A stretch of 64,000 nucleotides of DNA from Burkholderia sp. Ax-1719 (GCF_011753055.1 NZ_VWWJ01000016.1:62001-126000); one strand, 5' to 3'; positions 44,725 through 54,508 are shown, counted from the first letter of the stretch. Numbers and translations are program-made. Notes: generated by a model from the letters alone, not told the origin.

Positions 44725-45125
44725 ATGGCCTCTTACACGGTGAATTCGGCCAACGGAAAGTTTGGACGCTTCGCGCCCGAGTTGCAGAACTTTACTTTTA
44801 AAAAGGAGATTCCTGAGCTGCAAGAACTGCCTAGCACACGTCCGAATACGATGAGCCAAGCCGGTTTCCTGACGGATAACCCCGCATCCGTCAGGAGGCG
44901 ACTAGAAGCACAGAGCTATCCGCTCTTCGCTCACGGCTAGACTGGTCGAGGTAATGAATTATTTTGGCATGCCGCGAGGGCAGAGCTGGGGCACTTCATA
45001 GAGGTGTTTCTTAATCGAGATATTCTGCCGATCTTTCACCAAACAGTCGCGGAGGCGGCCGTTATTCGAAAGGAGTTCCAACTAAATATCATGGCAGACC
45101 TCGGCGAAGCGAAGCACAAGTCATG
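44725..45125 (+). pseudogene. ORF interrupted by an in-frame TAG
   Basis: A 71-codon ORF with an excellent ribosome binding site (GAGGAG) ends at TAG (44938-44940). The same frame stays open for another 61 codons (GRGNELFWHAARAELGHF, VAEAAVIRKEFQLNIMADL) to TGA at 45125, with a protein-like composition. Read through, it would be a 133-residue protein. No family recognised. It may be a nonsense-mutated gene or a sequencing difference. It lies between the MFS and the oxidoreductase genes. Confidence 0.55.
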
Positions 45126-45397
45126 AGTTGGTCGAAGCGCTCGAGATTGCTCATTTACCCGCCCCGAGACCTCGGAGCGACACTTATATTAGGGGCGCGA
45201 GTGTGGGTGACCGCTATCTCTTCCCTAACGACCGGAATCGCGCGCTCACACGTTCGCGCACTTGCTGATAACCATTCGAGGGATGACGTCGTGTCATACA
45301 CGGCCAGCGCGCACTTCGCCATTTACGCGATTCGGTGACCTCAGACGCGCACTTATGCTTGCATCAAGGTTTTCTAACCCAAAAAGGCGGATAAATA

Positions 45398-46330
45398 ATG
45401 AAAGCAGTCGGACTCCGTACCTTCGGTGGACCTGAAGTACTCGAAGTACTAGACCTTCCTCACCGTGAGCCTGGGTCCCAGGAAGTCGAAGTGCGGGTAC
45501 TTGCAGCAACGGTAAATCCGGCCGATCGAAATGTTCGCACTGGCTTCTACGCCCCTCCTCCGAATCATCCTATATATGTGCCTGGTATGGAGGTTGCTGG
45601 AATCGTGAGTTGCATCGGTAGAGGTACCATGACCGACCTTGAAGTAGGCGATCGAGTGATGGCAATCGTCGTTCCTCACGGTACTCATGGTGGCTACGCC
45701 GAGAGCGTTGTGCTACCCGCGGCCTCAGTAGTCCGCTCGCCTCGCGGGGTTACGGACGCTGAAGCCGCGACAATACCGATGAACGCTCTTACGGCGAAAC
45801 TCGCTCTCGACGCACTCGGGCTGTCCAAAAGCGATACAGTCGCCGTTACAGGCGCAGTTGGCGCTGTGGGCGGATTCGCTGTTCAGCTCGCGAAATCCGC
45901 GGGGCTACGCGTAATCGCGGATGCGAAGCCTGAAGACGAAAGACTCCTCCGGGAACTTGGGGCAGACGTAGTTGTGCCGCGCGGAGCCGGCTTCGCGACC
46001 GAAGTGGCGGCATTCTCGCTAAACGGAATCGACGGCGTGGTTGACGCGGGCGTCGTCGGACTCGAGCTTGCCGCCATCGTTCGTGAAGGTGGAACGGTTG
46101 CAACACTACGCGGCCTTGAAACGACCGTTGACCGAGACGTCCGATTTCTGCCGGTCATGAGTGGTCAGCACAGCCAAGATACCAAACTGCTAAATTTTCT
46201 TCGCAAGGCAGTAGAAGCTCAAGCGCTAAAGCCTAGAGTGTGCGCCTGTCTTACTGCGGAAGAAGCTGTCGAAGCACATCACCGGCTCGACGCCGGGGGG
46301 TTGCACGGAAGGATCGTCCTTACCTTCTAA
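45398..46330 (+). CDS. Zinc-free alcohol dehydrogenase/quinone oxidoreductase-like (MDR)
   Basis: A 310-aa medium-chain reductase of the NADPH:quinone oxidoreductase type: start VGLRTFGGPEVLEV, WT-like NPADRNVRTG, the catalytic-domain VPGMEVAGIVSCIG, and the NADPH-binding AVTGAVGAVGGFAVQLA. No structural zinc cysteines. AGGCGG upstream of ATG. Probably reduces quinones or enones. It is near the EthD and MFS genes and may belong to the same aromatic/quinone response. Confidence 0.92.
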   Translation: MKAVGLRTFGGPEVLEVLDLPHREPGSQEVEVRVLAATVNPADRNVRTGFYAPPPNHPIYVPGMEVAGIVSCIGRGTMTDLEVGDRVMAIVVPHGTHGGYAESVVLPAASVVRSPRGVTDAEAATIPMNALTAKLALDALGLSKSDTVAVTGAVGAVGGFAVQLAKSAGLRVIADAKPEDERLLRELGADVVVPRGAGFATEVAAFSLNGIDGVVDAGVVGLELAAIVREGGTVATLRGLETTVDRDVRFLPVMSGQHSQDTKLLNFLRKAVEAQALKPRVCACLTAEEAVEAHHRLDAGGLHGRIVLTF

Positions 46331-47050
46331 CGTCCACCGCAGGAACTAGTCGATAAAAATGACGCCATTGAAGATGGCGACTGTTGCGTTCCGACTGTCG
46401 TCCCGCCCTCGCCGTGCCTCACAAATTCCGGGCATGTCCGAAGACCTTGGGCTGCGCTAGGGACCTACACTCGCGACACCCATTGCCATATTTGATGGCG
46501 GACGCCCCAGACGACCGGCGCGGCGCGCACCCAGTCTGGAGGATTAGATTCTTCCGCGTGTAACTAAGCAATTGATCTCCGGTCGGCTGGGTGAGCACAT
46601 TCTGGCGTGCAGGTTCATCGTTGGTCTGCCGCGGCCTATCCCAAGCACGGAACTAAGAGGCGGAACCACCGCAGACGCTCAACTGGACAATCTGCGTCTG
46701 CGTTTCGTATCTAAACTCGCAAGCGAAATTTGGGGCTGGGAGGCAGCTGTTCACCTGCCTGTGCGCTGGCACAACGCAGATGGCCGAGCTAGCCCGAACC
46801 TGTGTCAAAACAATTGTGCAAATCGTCCGACCACCTAGAAGCGGTTACTTTTGTGTCATTTTTATTAAATTAATGATGATTTTTTATAAATCTCATAGAC
46901 CGACAAAATATTATGTTTTTCTAAAATCGGTCAACTCAACAAAGCTGTTTTCCGACAAAAATTAGGCGTTTCTCAATATACAGTGGAAAACGCCACGCCT
47001 GATAATCCCCGGATCTTTCAAGAACTCAATTGACTCCAGCAGGGTGGGAA
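46331..47050. other. Gene-free stretch with an AT-rich patch
   Basis: About 720 bp without a supported gene. CGCCAT-TGAAG-ATGGCG (46363-46379) is a possible terminator for the oxidoreductase gene. From about 46850 the sequence becomes unusually AT-rich, and GACCGA (46898-46903) pairs with TCGGTC (46927-46932). The patch may carry the promoter of the phosphatase gene. Confidence 0.4.
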
Positions 47051-47962
47051 ATGTCTCGAAGCTTACAAGACCAGTCCAGTTGTTTCCGCGCAAGACGCGC
47101 TTTTCTTCGAAAATCGTCGGCGATCACTTTGGGCGTAGCGATGAGTCCCTGGCTCGCCGCATGTGGAGGCGGCTCTAACGGCGTGCAATATGACCTTGCA
47201 CCGACACCTCGATTGGCCTCCATTCCGAATTTTCGCGATATAGCGGGCTCAAGCGATGCAACGGTATACAAGACACAGACTGGACAGAAACTTCGTCGGG
47301 GAGTCTTCTATCGATCAAATGCGCTAAGCAGTGCATCCGGCGCCGACCTCGCGACCCTGACTTCACTGCAAATCGGAACCATTTACGATCTTCGAACGAC
47401 CAGCGAAGTTGCCGCCAGTCCCGATCGCATTCCGAGCGGCGCAACGGATGTGAACGTAAATATTTACGGTACGACAGCCCCCCCCAACGGTACATTTAAT
47501 TCAGTGGCAGATACGATGGCTTTCGGGGTAACTTCGTATCAGCAGTTTGTTACAAGCGCAACAGAGCGTGCCAATCTGGGGCAATTGCTAACCAATATGG
47601 CGAATGGTCCGAGCGTACAACTCTTTCACTGTACAGCGGGAAAAGACCGCACCGGCTGGGTTTCTGCGGTACTGCAATCGCTTGTAGATCTTCCGACGGA
47701 CGTCATCATGTCCGACTACCTACTCACCAACACGTACGACGCTGCCCTAATACAGGCTCAATACGAAGCTAACATTGCGGCTTACGGACAAGCCGAGGCA
47801 GATATTTTTTATCCAGGTTCTGTCGCTCAAGAGGAATGGTTGAGCGCAGCACTTAATCAGGCAAACACAAGCTACGGGTCCGTGACTGGCTACGTTACCG
47901 AAGGATTGGGCGTGGGAAGCGATCTGCAAAACAAGTTGAAGGGAAGACTTCTCGAGTCCTGA
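47051..47962 (+). CDS. Secreted tyrosine phosphatase-like lipoprotein
   Basis: A 303-aa protein starting at ATG 47051. It has a Tat-type RRAFLRKS motif followed by a hydrophobic segment and a lipobox, WLAAC (Cys38). The catalytic P-loop HCTAGKDRTG (Cys194, Arg200) and NFRDIAG at the N-terminus mark the IphP/Y_phosphatase3 family, dual-specificity enzymes that also accept phosphoinositides. Its periplasmic or surface location is inferred from the signal. It stands alone with no operon partner. Confidence 0.88.
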   Translation: MSRSLQDQSSCFRARRAFLRKSSAITLGVAMSPWLAACGGGSNGVQYDLAPTPRLASIPNFRDIAGSSDATVYKTQTGQKLRRGVFYRSNALSSASGADLATLTSLQIGTIYDLRTTSEVAASPDRIPSGATDVNVNIYGTTAPPNGTFNSVADTMAFGVTSYQQFVTSATERANLGQLLTNMANGPSVQLFHCTAGKDRTGWVSAVLQSLVDLPTDVIMSDYLLTNTYDAALIQAQYEANIAAYGQAEADIFYPGSVAQEEWLSAALNQANTSYGSVTGYVTEGLGVGSDLQNKLKGRLLES

Positions 47963-48488
47963 GAAAGGACACAACTTCCCCTGGTGACTCCGATCTGAGC
48001 TCCCAAAACCACGCGATTCTTCGCGAGCCCGCGAAAGTGTTCCGTTGAAACCGGCCCGGGCAGACTGCAACACAGGGGCACCGCGTCTGGCATGCGGCAA
48101 TACTGAATCGTAGATCGCAATAGATCCGTCGCCGGCGACATCGAGCCACGATGTGGAAAAGGGGAGTTGGTGTGTCAGGTTGTTCCACGAGGAAGGCCAC
48201 AATAGCGTCGCTTGGCCATAGTTCGGATTACGCGAGTCATTTCGCATCGCGGCAGGGTATGCGCCACCTGTTGCTTAGGTCGATCCACGCAAAAGCAGTT
48301 ACGCGGGAAAACACCGCTCGATCTCAAACAACAGCTCGCGATACGGCTGCACCTTCCGTGGCCGTCCACGAAGGTCAGCCGACAAAGCTTACGACCCATT
48401 TCTGCCGTTGCATTCCGCACCAAGTGAGTGGCGGCTTTCTCAGGTCTAAGGGTCATCGCGCATTTCAGATGTTCGAGCTAGAATTTCG
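47963..48488. other. Spacer upstream of the SIR2-HerA locus
   Basis: About 525 bp. Minus-strand frames (47747-48247, 48175-48456) are open but show no family resemblance and lack ribosome binding sites. This presumably holds the promoter of the defence-like operon. Confidence 0.4.
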
Positions 48489-49577
48489 ATGCAACAATGC
48501 GCTGACTATTCCTACCGAAAACCAACTTGGGCGGCGAACTTGGAGCTTAGTCAACTAAAATTGCTGCTCCAGCAGCACTTTACTGATGGACTGGTAACCA
48601 TCGTCGGTTCTGGTTTGTCATGCGCAGAGGGGCTTCCGGGCATGGGCGAACTTGCACATTACCTCCAAGGTAACATCGAGGCCGATTTGTCGAATGACGA
48701 CAAGAATCACTGGACCCAACTGTCGCCCTTGATCACGGCAAACGGACTCGAAGCTGCACTACTATCTAAACCGCCGACACCTACGCTTGAAACCGCCATT
48801 GTCGCAAAAACAGTCGAATTAATCGCGCAGCGTGAACGTGACGTAGTTGCTGAGGTATTCACTAAGGCGCGCACCCTTCGTTTCACTCGTCTTTTGAAAC
48901 ACCTTCTTAAGCCAACTACGGGAGTGCCGGTTGTCACCACCAACTACGATCGACTGCTGGAGATCGCAGCGGAGGAGGCTGGCCTCGGTGCGGACACACT
49001 GTTTGTAGGTCAATTCGCTGGACGGTTAGACGAACACGAAAGTAAATTAAGTTTCTGTCGCGAGGTCACCCTAAAGGGAAAAAGCGTTCAATATCGCTAT
49101 CGGCAAAAGGTGAATGTCTTCAAGCCACATGGTAGCCTCGACTGGTACCATCGTGATGGCAAACCTGTGCGTTATGCTGGCGACCTCGACTTGCAGCGTT
49201 TAATTATCACACCGGGCTTGAATAAATTTCGGAGCGGTTACGAGAGTCCCTTTGATCGACACCGCGAGCGCGCAAATGGGGCGATCGACAAGGCGAGCCG
49301 CTTTCTCGTGTTGGGCTACGGATTTAACGACGATCACCTTGAAACGCATCTGACGCCGCGAATCAAAAGTGGGGTACCTACGCTTTTGATGACACACTCG
49401 CTTTCAGGCAACGCTCTGAAGCTCGCTCGTGACCACACCAACGTTATTGCGATCCAGCACCGGGCTGTCGACGGGGTGTCCGGCTCGTCGGTCTTCGTCA
49501 ACAGGATTGAGGACTTCGTGCCAGGGCTTGCTCTCTGGGATCTCAACTCATTCATTTCGGAGGTACTTGAACCGTGA
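48489..49577 (+). CDS. SIR2-family NADase-like protein (defence system)
   Basis: A 362-aa SIR2-domain protein (SIR2_2-like). It has the NAD-binding VGSGLSCAEGLP (about residues 39-50), VVTTNYDRL (148-156), the HGSLDW motif with the catalytic histidine His214, and LGYGFNDDHLE (275-285). In prokaryotic defence systems such domains deplete NAD+ in infected cells. The C-terminal part has no recognised domain. The start is uncertain: ATG 48489 has a weak ribosome site, TTG 48540 is possible. Its stop overlaps the HerA start (GTGA). Confidence 0.88.
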   Translation: MQQCADYSYRKPTWAANLELSQLKLLLQQHFTDGLVTIVGSGLSCAEGLPGMGELAHYLQGNIEADLSNDDKNHWTQLSPLITANGLEAALLSKPPTPTLETAIVAKTVELIAQRERDVVAEVFTKARTLRFTRLLKHLLKPTTGVPVVTTNYDRLLEIAAEEAGLGADTLFVGQFAGRLDEHESKLSFCREVTLKGKSVQYRYRQKVNVFKPHGSLDWYHRDGKPVRYAGDLDLQRLIITPGLNKFRSGYESPFDRHRERANGAIDKASRFLVLGYGFNDDHLETHLTPRIKSGVPTLLMTHSLSGNALKLARDHTNVIAIQHRAVDGVSGSSVFVNRIEDFVPGLALWDLNSFISEVLEP

Positions 49578-51319
49578 TAGAAGCCGCTCTCCAGTTTGCT
49601 GACGACGATAGGATTGGTCGGGTGGCATCGGTCGACACAAGTCGCGTGGCAGTGGATGTAACTAACTCAATCCTTCTTACCCGCATTGGAATCGGCCAGC
49701 TCATCGCCATTCGCGGTACGACGGAACGAGAGTACCTCATTGCCATGACCGAGCGCGTTACACGAAGCATGCGTGATGAGTTGCCAAATTCCGACGATTC
49801 CGGAGTGGATGGCCAACTTCTAGAAGCGGTTGCGGATGATTTGATCCAAGCCGTTCTTATTGGCACCTTCCGCACGATCGAGGGTGAGAAGGTGAACACC
49901 TTCAAGCGCGGCGCGGACAGTTTCCCCCAGATTGACCGAGAGTGTTATGTCATCGAGGGCGGAAATCTTCAGCGTTTCATGGGTATCCTCGGTGCAGGCT
50001 TCGAGGAAGAGGAGCGCCTGAAGCTCGGCACATTTGTCGCTGACCGGTCGGCCGATGCGATCGCAAGTGGCGACAAATTTTTTCAACGGCACGCGGCCAT
50101 CTTAGGGAGTACCGGTTCGGGCAAGAGTTGGGCTGTGGCACTTATCTTGGAACGAGCCGCGAAACTGAAATTTCCTAACATCATCGTTTTTGATATGCAC
50201 GGGGAGTACGCGCCACTTGCCGATGAAGCAATCGGCGGCTTTGCGCAACGATTTCGGATCGCTGGACCTGGTGATTTAGACAAGCCGGGCGATGATGTTT
50301 TGTTTTTGCCGTATTGGCTTCTGAATCGTGACGAGATGCTCTCGATGATCCTCGACAGAAGCGACCAGAATGCGCCGAATCAGGCCTCACGGTTCACACT
50401 GCATGTCCGTACCCTCAAGAGCGAGACACTCGATACTGAGAAACGGGATGTGGTTAAGAAGACATTCACCGTAGACTCGCCGATCCCCTATGACATAAAA
50501 AAGCTCGTAACGCTGCTGGAGACAGACAATACGACCAAGGGCATGGGGAAAACCGGGCCAGTGAAGGGCGAGTGGGAGGACAAGCTTACCCGCTTCCTGT
50601 CGCGGCTGGAAGCGAAGCTCGACGATCGTCGGTATGGATTCATGTTTGCACCGCCGCTAGCGGCGATGGCATATGACTGGTTGGCCAACCAAGTCCTCAA
50701 GCTTTTGACATCAAGCGGCGGGTCGGGGATCAAGGTCGTTGATTTTTCCGAGGTGCCCGCCGACGTTCTCCCCGTCGTGACTGGCACTTTAGCGCGGTTA
50801 CTCTATGACGTCCAATTCTGGATGCGTTCAGGGAAGCGGACACCGGTTACGCTGCTCTGCGACGAAGCTCATCTTTATCTCCCCGTGCGGGAAGATGCTG
50901 ACGCAGTGCAGCGGCAAGCACTTGGCTCGTTTGAACGGGTCGCTAAGGAAGGCCGTAAGTACGGCTTTTCGCTATTGGTGGTCAGTCAACGCCCTGCCGA
51001 CGTTAGCAGAACGATTCTTAGCCAGTGTAATAATTTCCTGGCATTGCGATTGACGAATGAGACGGATCAAGGCGTAATAAAACGGCTTATGCCGGATTCA
51101 CTAGCAGGGTTGACCAGTGTGCTCCCGCTTCTCGACACAGGAGAAGCTCTGCTTTTAGGCGACGCGGTGCTGCTGCCGACGCGTATTAAGCTCGATATCC
51201 CAAAGATCACGCCGGATAGCGCGACAAGAGATTTTTGGAGGGAATGGGGAACACAAGAGCCGCAGGAAGATGCAATCAAGTTGGCCATCGAGAGCCTGCG
51301 AAGCCAGGCGAGAATTTAA
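49574..51319 (+). CDS. HerA-like hexameric ATPase (DUF87)
   Basis: A 581-aa FtsK/HerA-type ATPase with an N-terminal HAS-barrel-like region (about 1-140), Walker A GSTGSGKS (178-185), Walker B LLCDEAH (427-433), sensor SQRP (471-474) and ILSQCNNFLALRL. It starts with GTG overlapping the SIR2 stop by 4 bases, so the two are coupled. HerA proteins form hexameric rings and assemble with SIR2 effectors in the known Sir2-HerA (Nezha) anti-phage system. Confidence 0.92.
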   Translation: MIEAALQFADDDRIGRVASVDTSRVAVDVTNSILLTRIGIGQLIAIRGTTEREYLIAMTERVTRSMRDELPNSDDSGVDGQLLEAVADDLIQAVLIGTFRTIEGEKVNTFKRGADSFPQIDRECYVIEGGNLQRFMGILGAGFEEEERLKLGTFVADRSADAIASGDKFFQRHAAILGSTGSGKSWAVALILERAAKLKFPNIIVFDMHGEYAPLADEAIGGFAQRFRIAGPGDLDKPGDDVLFLPYWLLNRDEMLSMILDRSDQNAPNQASRFTLHVRTLKSETLDTEKRDVVKKTFTVDSPIPYDIKKLVTLLETDNTTKGMGKTGPVKGEWEDKLTRFLSRLEAKLDDRRYGFMFAPPLAAMAYDWLANQVLKLLTSSGGSGIKVVDFSEVPADVLPVVTGTLARLLYDVQFWMRSGKRTPVTLLCDEAHLYLPVREDADAVQRQALGSFERVAKEGRKYGFSLLVVSQRPADVSRTILSQCNNFLALRLTNETDQGVIKRLMPDSLAGLTSVLPLLDTGEALLLGDAVLLPTRIKLDIPKITPDSATRDFWREWGTQEPQEDAIKLAIESLRSQARI

Positions 51320-51362
51320 TGCTCTGGCGACGAAATCATAAATCAATACGGATAACAAGAGA

Positions 51363-52424
51363 ATGGCGACAATTTCTCAAATTCGTGGTGCTTTGTTGGA
51401 GGAGGCGGTTTTATTTCTTCTGCAAAAAATTGGATATGAAGTTTTCGATCCTAGAACGCTCGCAGTTCGGCCTATCGACGGATTGAGATCAGGTCACTCC
51501 GGTCTTGAAGTTCGAGGACGAGGAACTTGGCATCAGTTGGACGCGTTTGCATTGTGGAGACATTCCCCTGCCTTCATGTATCCGCTTCAACTTATGGTGG
51601 AAGCCAAGTGCTACAGCGCGCATCGACCGGTTCAGATAGAGGTTCCGAGAAACGCGGTTGGGGTTCTCAAAGATATATCCGAGAATTTTTTTACCGTACG
51701 GACTAGGCGCGGAAGTATCTTTCAAGCGGTACGCTACAATTATGCTGCTGCGATCTTCTCGACGTCTGGATTTACACGTGGCGCGATCGAGTACGCAATA
51801 GCCCATCAGGTCTTCTTGATTCAATACGAGGATGTTCCCGCGATTCAACCTCTTGTCGATGCTATTTTTAGCTTCGATGAAACGTGCCTGAAGGCGATAA
51901 ATAACGCGGCTGCGTCAGCTGTACGAACTTTTTTCAGAGCAATTCTTAATGGTGAAAACGTCGATATCGAGATCGAAAGTACGTTGACCGCCTCGGGGAT
52001 AACGCTCCTTACTGGCTCGATTGTTCGGGCGTGCACGAGGATACAGGGGTCGTATTTTGGAATGCTCCAAGGCCGCTGGCCCTTACATTTACTCCGGGCT
52101 GCACCGTTGCCTCCGTCGGCGTTCACGAGCGACACCGTTAGATGCGAGGTCAGAGGCAACGATCGAAATGAGTGGAAGTTTGTTCCTGCAAACTTGACTC
52201 AGGGTGATAGCGCGTGGTTTGAGCTGGAGTTTAGTCTTCCTCCGCTGATCGCCGAACTTGTCGCCGATGCGTGGGACGACGACGTGGCAGTTGCACAAAT
52301 CAAACAAGAACATTTCTCCTTCATCGACCTTGCCGGCGTGATCGGAGGAATTCAAAGAAATGTCCGCCTTGAACTCGATGCGAACTGGATACGGACGTAT
52401 CTCGAGCGGCGCCGGTCGAGGTGA
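51363..52424 (+). CDS. PD-(D/E)xK restriction-like nuclease, third gene of the locus
   Basis: A 353-aa protein. The start resembles Mrr-type enzymes (GALLEEAVLFLLQKIGYEVFD), and the nuclease signature is HQLDAF (Asp60), then VEAKCY (Glu80, Lys82). About 200 further residues have no recognised domain. It lies 43 bp after HerA with AAGAGA upstream and seems cotranscribed. The codons look more AT-rich than the neighbours'. It may cut foreign DNA, or license or tune the SIR2-HerA complex. Nearest alternative: a stand-alone type IV-like endonuclease. Confidence 0.85.
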   Translation: MATISQIRGALLEEAVLFLLQKIGYEVFDPRTLAVRPIDGLRSGHSGLEVRGRGTWHQLDAFALWRHSPAFMYPLQLMVEAKCYSAHRPVQIEVPRNAVGVLKDISENFFTVRTRRGSIFQAVRYNYAAAIFSTSGFTRGAIEYAIAHQVFLIQYEDVPAIQPLVDAIFSFDETCLKAINNAAASAVRTFFRAILNGENVDIEIESTLTASGITLLTGSIVRACTRIQGSYFGMLQGRWPLHLLRAAPLPPSAFTSDTVRCEVRGNDRNEWKFVPANLTQGDSAWFELEFSLPPLIAELVADAWDDDVAVAQIKQEHFSFIDLAGVIGGIQRNVRLELDANWIRTYLERRRSR

Positions 52425-52486
52425 CCTGCCCATGGCTAGCAGCCCCACCAGTTCAACTCGCGTAGTCTTCGGCAGAAAATATAGCC

Positions 52487-53383
52487 TCAAGTAGATTGGG
52501 CCATCGCCCGAAAGGCACCGGGCGTCACGCCACACGATTTTTTGAATGTCTGAGTGAAATGTGATTGATTTTCTAGGCCAATTGCGTGAGCGATTTGTGC
52601 CAACGTCTGCGTCCCGCGGAGCAGTATTACGGCGCGTTGTACACGCTTCTGAAGCACGAACTGATATGGGGTTACGCCATTTGTCGCCTTGAACGCCCGC
52701 GAAAATTGCGAAGGCCCGAGATTTGCCAACGAAGCGAGGTGTTTAATACTAATCTCCGAACCCAGATTGGAATCTACGTAGTCGTTTATTCTCGCATTAA
52801 CCACTGTCGACAGCTTACGTGCCGGTTTAGTCTCCTCCAGGAGCGAGCTCCGCTGGGGTTGAAGGAGTCCTGCCAGCGCAAGGGATATACTCTGCGCATA
52901 AAGCGTCCCGGAACTGCAATTGCGTCTGAGTTCGTCTAGTATTGCCAATCTCACTATGGCGAATCTAGTATCAGCTAGATTGAGATCCGGCTCAATGCGG
53001 AGCTTTTTGACATCTTCTTCGAGAAATGATGTAACGAAATCCGACGACACCTGGATTCCTAAACACCGATTCCATTGACCACTCCACGTGCCTTTATCAA
53101 GCTCAAATCCAGCCGGCACAATCTGACCGCATCCAAGCCGACCGCGCCCCTCCCAGATTTTCTTACCGGAGCGCAAAGTATATGCGCCGCTCCCGGTCCC
53201 GAACAGAAAAATATGAGGGACATCATGAACGACTGATCCAACTTCAGCAGCGCCATCGAAAGATCGAACATCGAGAGGCATCCCTCTCCATAGCCCGACA
53301 CACGACGACGGCCAGTCTTGCACCCCACCGGGGGAGACGACTTTCCCGCTTTTATCGAGTATTGCGATTGAACGAGACATCTG
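52487..53383 (-). CDS. AraC-family transcriptional regulator
   Basis: A 298-aa protein with an N-terminal sensor domain like those of AraC-binding-like-domain regulators and a C-terminal double HTH (SIKHLASLANLGPSQFSRAFK; TLAQIAHAIGLENQSHFTQTF). Start ATG 53383 is most likely; 53392 is possible. Convergent with the nuclease gene (62-bp gap). It lies next to the mycofactocin-coupled SDR on the same strand and could respond to the alcohol the cluster oxidises (inference). Confidence 0.9.
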   Translation of the reverse strand, partial: QMSRSIAILDKSGKVVSPGGVQDWPSSCVGLWRGMPLDVRSFDGAAEVGSVVHDVPHIFLFGTGSGAYTLRSGKKIWEGRGRLGCGQIVPAGFELDKGTWSGQWNRCLGIQVSSDFVTSFLEEDVKKLRIEPDLNLADTRFAIVRLAILDELRRNCSSGTLYAQSISLALAGLLQPQRSSLLEETKPARKLSTVVNARINDYVDSNLGSEISIKHLASLANLGPSQFSRAFKATNGVTPYQFVLQKRVQRAVILLRGTQTLAQIAHAIGLENQSHFTQTFKKSCGVTPGAFRAMAQST

Positions 53384-53550
53384 AACAGGCAAATTTCGCG
53401 AATCTACCTAGTCAATATGATTTCGTTGTGACAATGTCGCTGGGGGTAGATTGAAGCCGATCACGTTTGTTGAAACGCTGCCGCAGTGGGGGCATCTGCC
53501 AAAAGCGTTGCCGGAGTACCTTCTCGTCCTATGGCACCAGGGTAGACACG

Positions 53551-53578
53551 GTCGGCCCCACCAACGAGTGGTGCCGAC
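53551..53578 (-). terminator. Hairpin after the mycofactocin-coupled SDR
   Basis: GTCGGC (551-556) pairs with GCCGAC (573-578), and CCAC (558-561) with GTGG (568-571), giving a stem of about ten pairs with one mismatch, 97 bp past the SDR stop. No T tract follows. A likely boundary between the SDR and AraC transcripts. Confidence 0.5.
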
Positions 53579-53674
53579 CACTTTGTCACTCGAGATAGCG
53601 GCCGCAGCGAGACGTACGCGGAGAGGTATCCCCGCCCCCCATCTCGCGATTCGTGCAGTGGTCTCGACCGACGT

Positions 53675-54508
53675 TCAGTTCAAAAGGTCATTCCCTGCAT
53701 CGACAGGCAGATTGACCCCCGTTATAAAGCGGGCATCATCCGATGCCAGAAATACCATCGCGCGCGATATATCTTTTGGGTCGACCCAAGGAACAGGCAG
53801 CGTATGCATAGTTTGACTGACTGGCGCAAAATCCTCCTTGGTCGCGTTTGGTTTATCCGGGCAGAACAATCCATAGACAAAATTGTTCATACACATATCG
53901 GTGTCGCATTGAGTTGGGTGTACCGCATTAACGCGAATCTTGAACTGCCCCCACTCCATAGCAAGGCCTCGCATCAGTCCGACCAGCCCGTGCTTTGCGG
54001 CCACATATGCGATTGCATTACGGCCCCCGTGTAGACCAGCAGCGCTACCGGTCATAATGATGGAGCCCCCGCGATTACCCGCAATCAGATGCCGCGCACC
54101 AACTCTCGCCGTTTGCCAGACCCCCTTAAGGTTCACGTCCACCGTGTCATCCCATTCTTTCTCGGTGGTGTCCAAAGCGGCAGAGAAATGGCCGATCCCA
54201 GCATTACAAACAACGATGTCTAGGCGCCCCAGCTGCTCGACGGCACTGTCGACAACGATGCGCAGTGCGGATTCGTCACGAACGTCCACTTTGGCTGACA
54301 CAACCCTGCGGCCGGTTTCTTCGACCAGCCGGACTGTTTCGGCCAGGTCTTCCTCCGAGCCCATCTTGGATATATGAGAGTCAATGTGCTCGCAAATATC
54401 GACGGCGATGATGTCGGCCCCCTCCTGCGCCATTATGACCGCGTGACTACGCCCCTGACCTTGCGCTGCACCGGTAATTAGCGCCACTTTACCTTCAAGT
54501 TTTCCCAT
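53675..54508 (-). CDS. Mycofactocin-coupled SDR (TIGR03971-like)
   Basis: A 277-aa dehydrogenase of the group that keeps its NAD bound and recycles it with mycofactocin as electron acceptor. Features: GKVALITGAAQGQGRSHA, an insertion after strand 2 (DICEHIDSHISKMGSEEDL), NAG, and the Tyr-Lys in YVAAKHGLVGLMRG, with NAVHPTQCDTDM and the end INLPVDAGNDL-like. It is preceded by operator array S4 and not joined to the mft operon, so it has its own promoter. Substrate alcohol unknown. Confidence 0.93.
   Translation of the reverse strand: MGKLEGKVALITGAAQGQGRSHAVIMAQEGADIIAVDICEHIDSHISKMGSEEDLAETVRLVEETGRRVVSAKVDVRDESALRIVVDSAVEQLGRLDIVVCNAGIGHFSAALDTTEKEWDDTVDVNLKGVWQTARVGARHLIAGNRGGSIIMTGSAAGLHGGRNAIAYVAAKHGLVGLMRGLAMEWGQFKIRVNAVHPTQCDTDMCMNNFVYGLFCPDKPNATKEDFAPVSQTMHTLPVPWVDPKDISRAMVFLASDDARFITGVNLPVDAGNDLLN

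Noticed and set aside
46572..46838. 88-codon plus-strand ORF upstream of the phosphatase
   Set aside because: No ribosome site, no family resemblance, and it ends in the AT-rich patch.
47747..48456. Open minus-strand frames upstream of the SIR2 gene
   Set aside because: They overlap the phosphatase end or each other, without start signals or family features.
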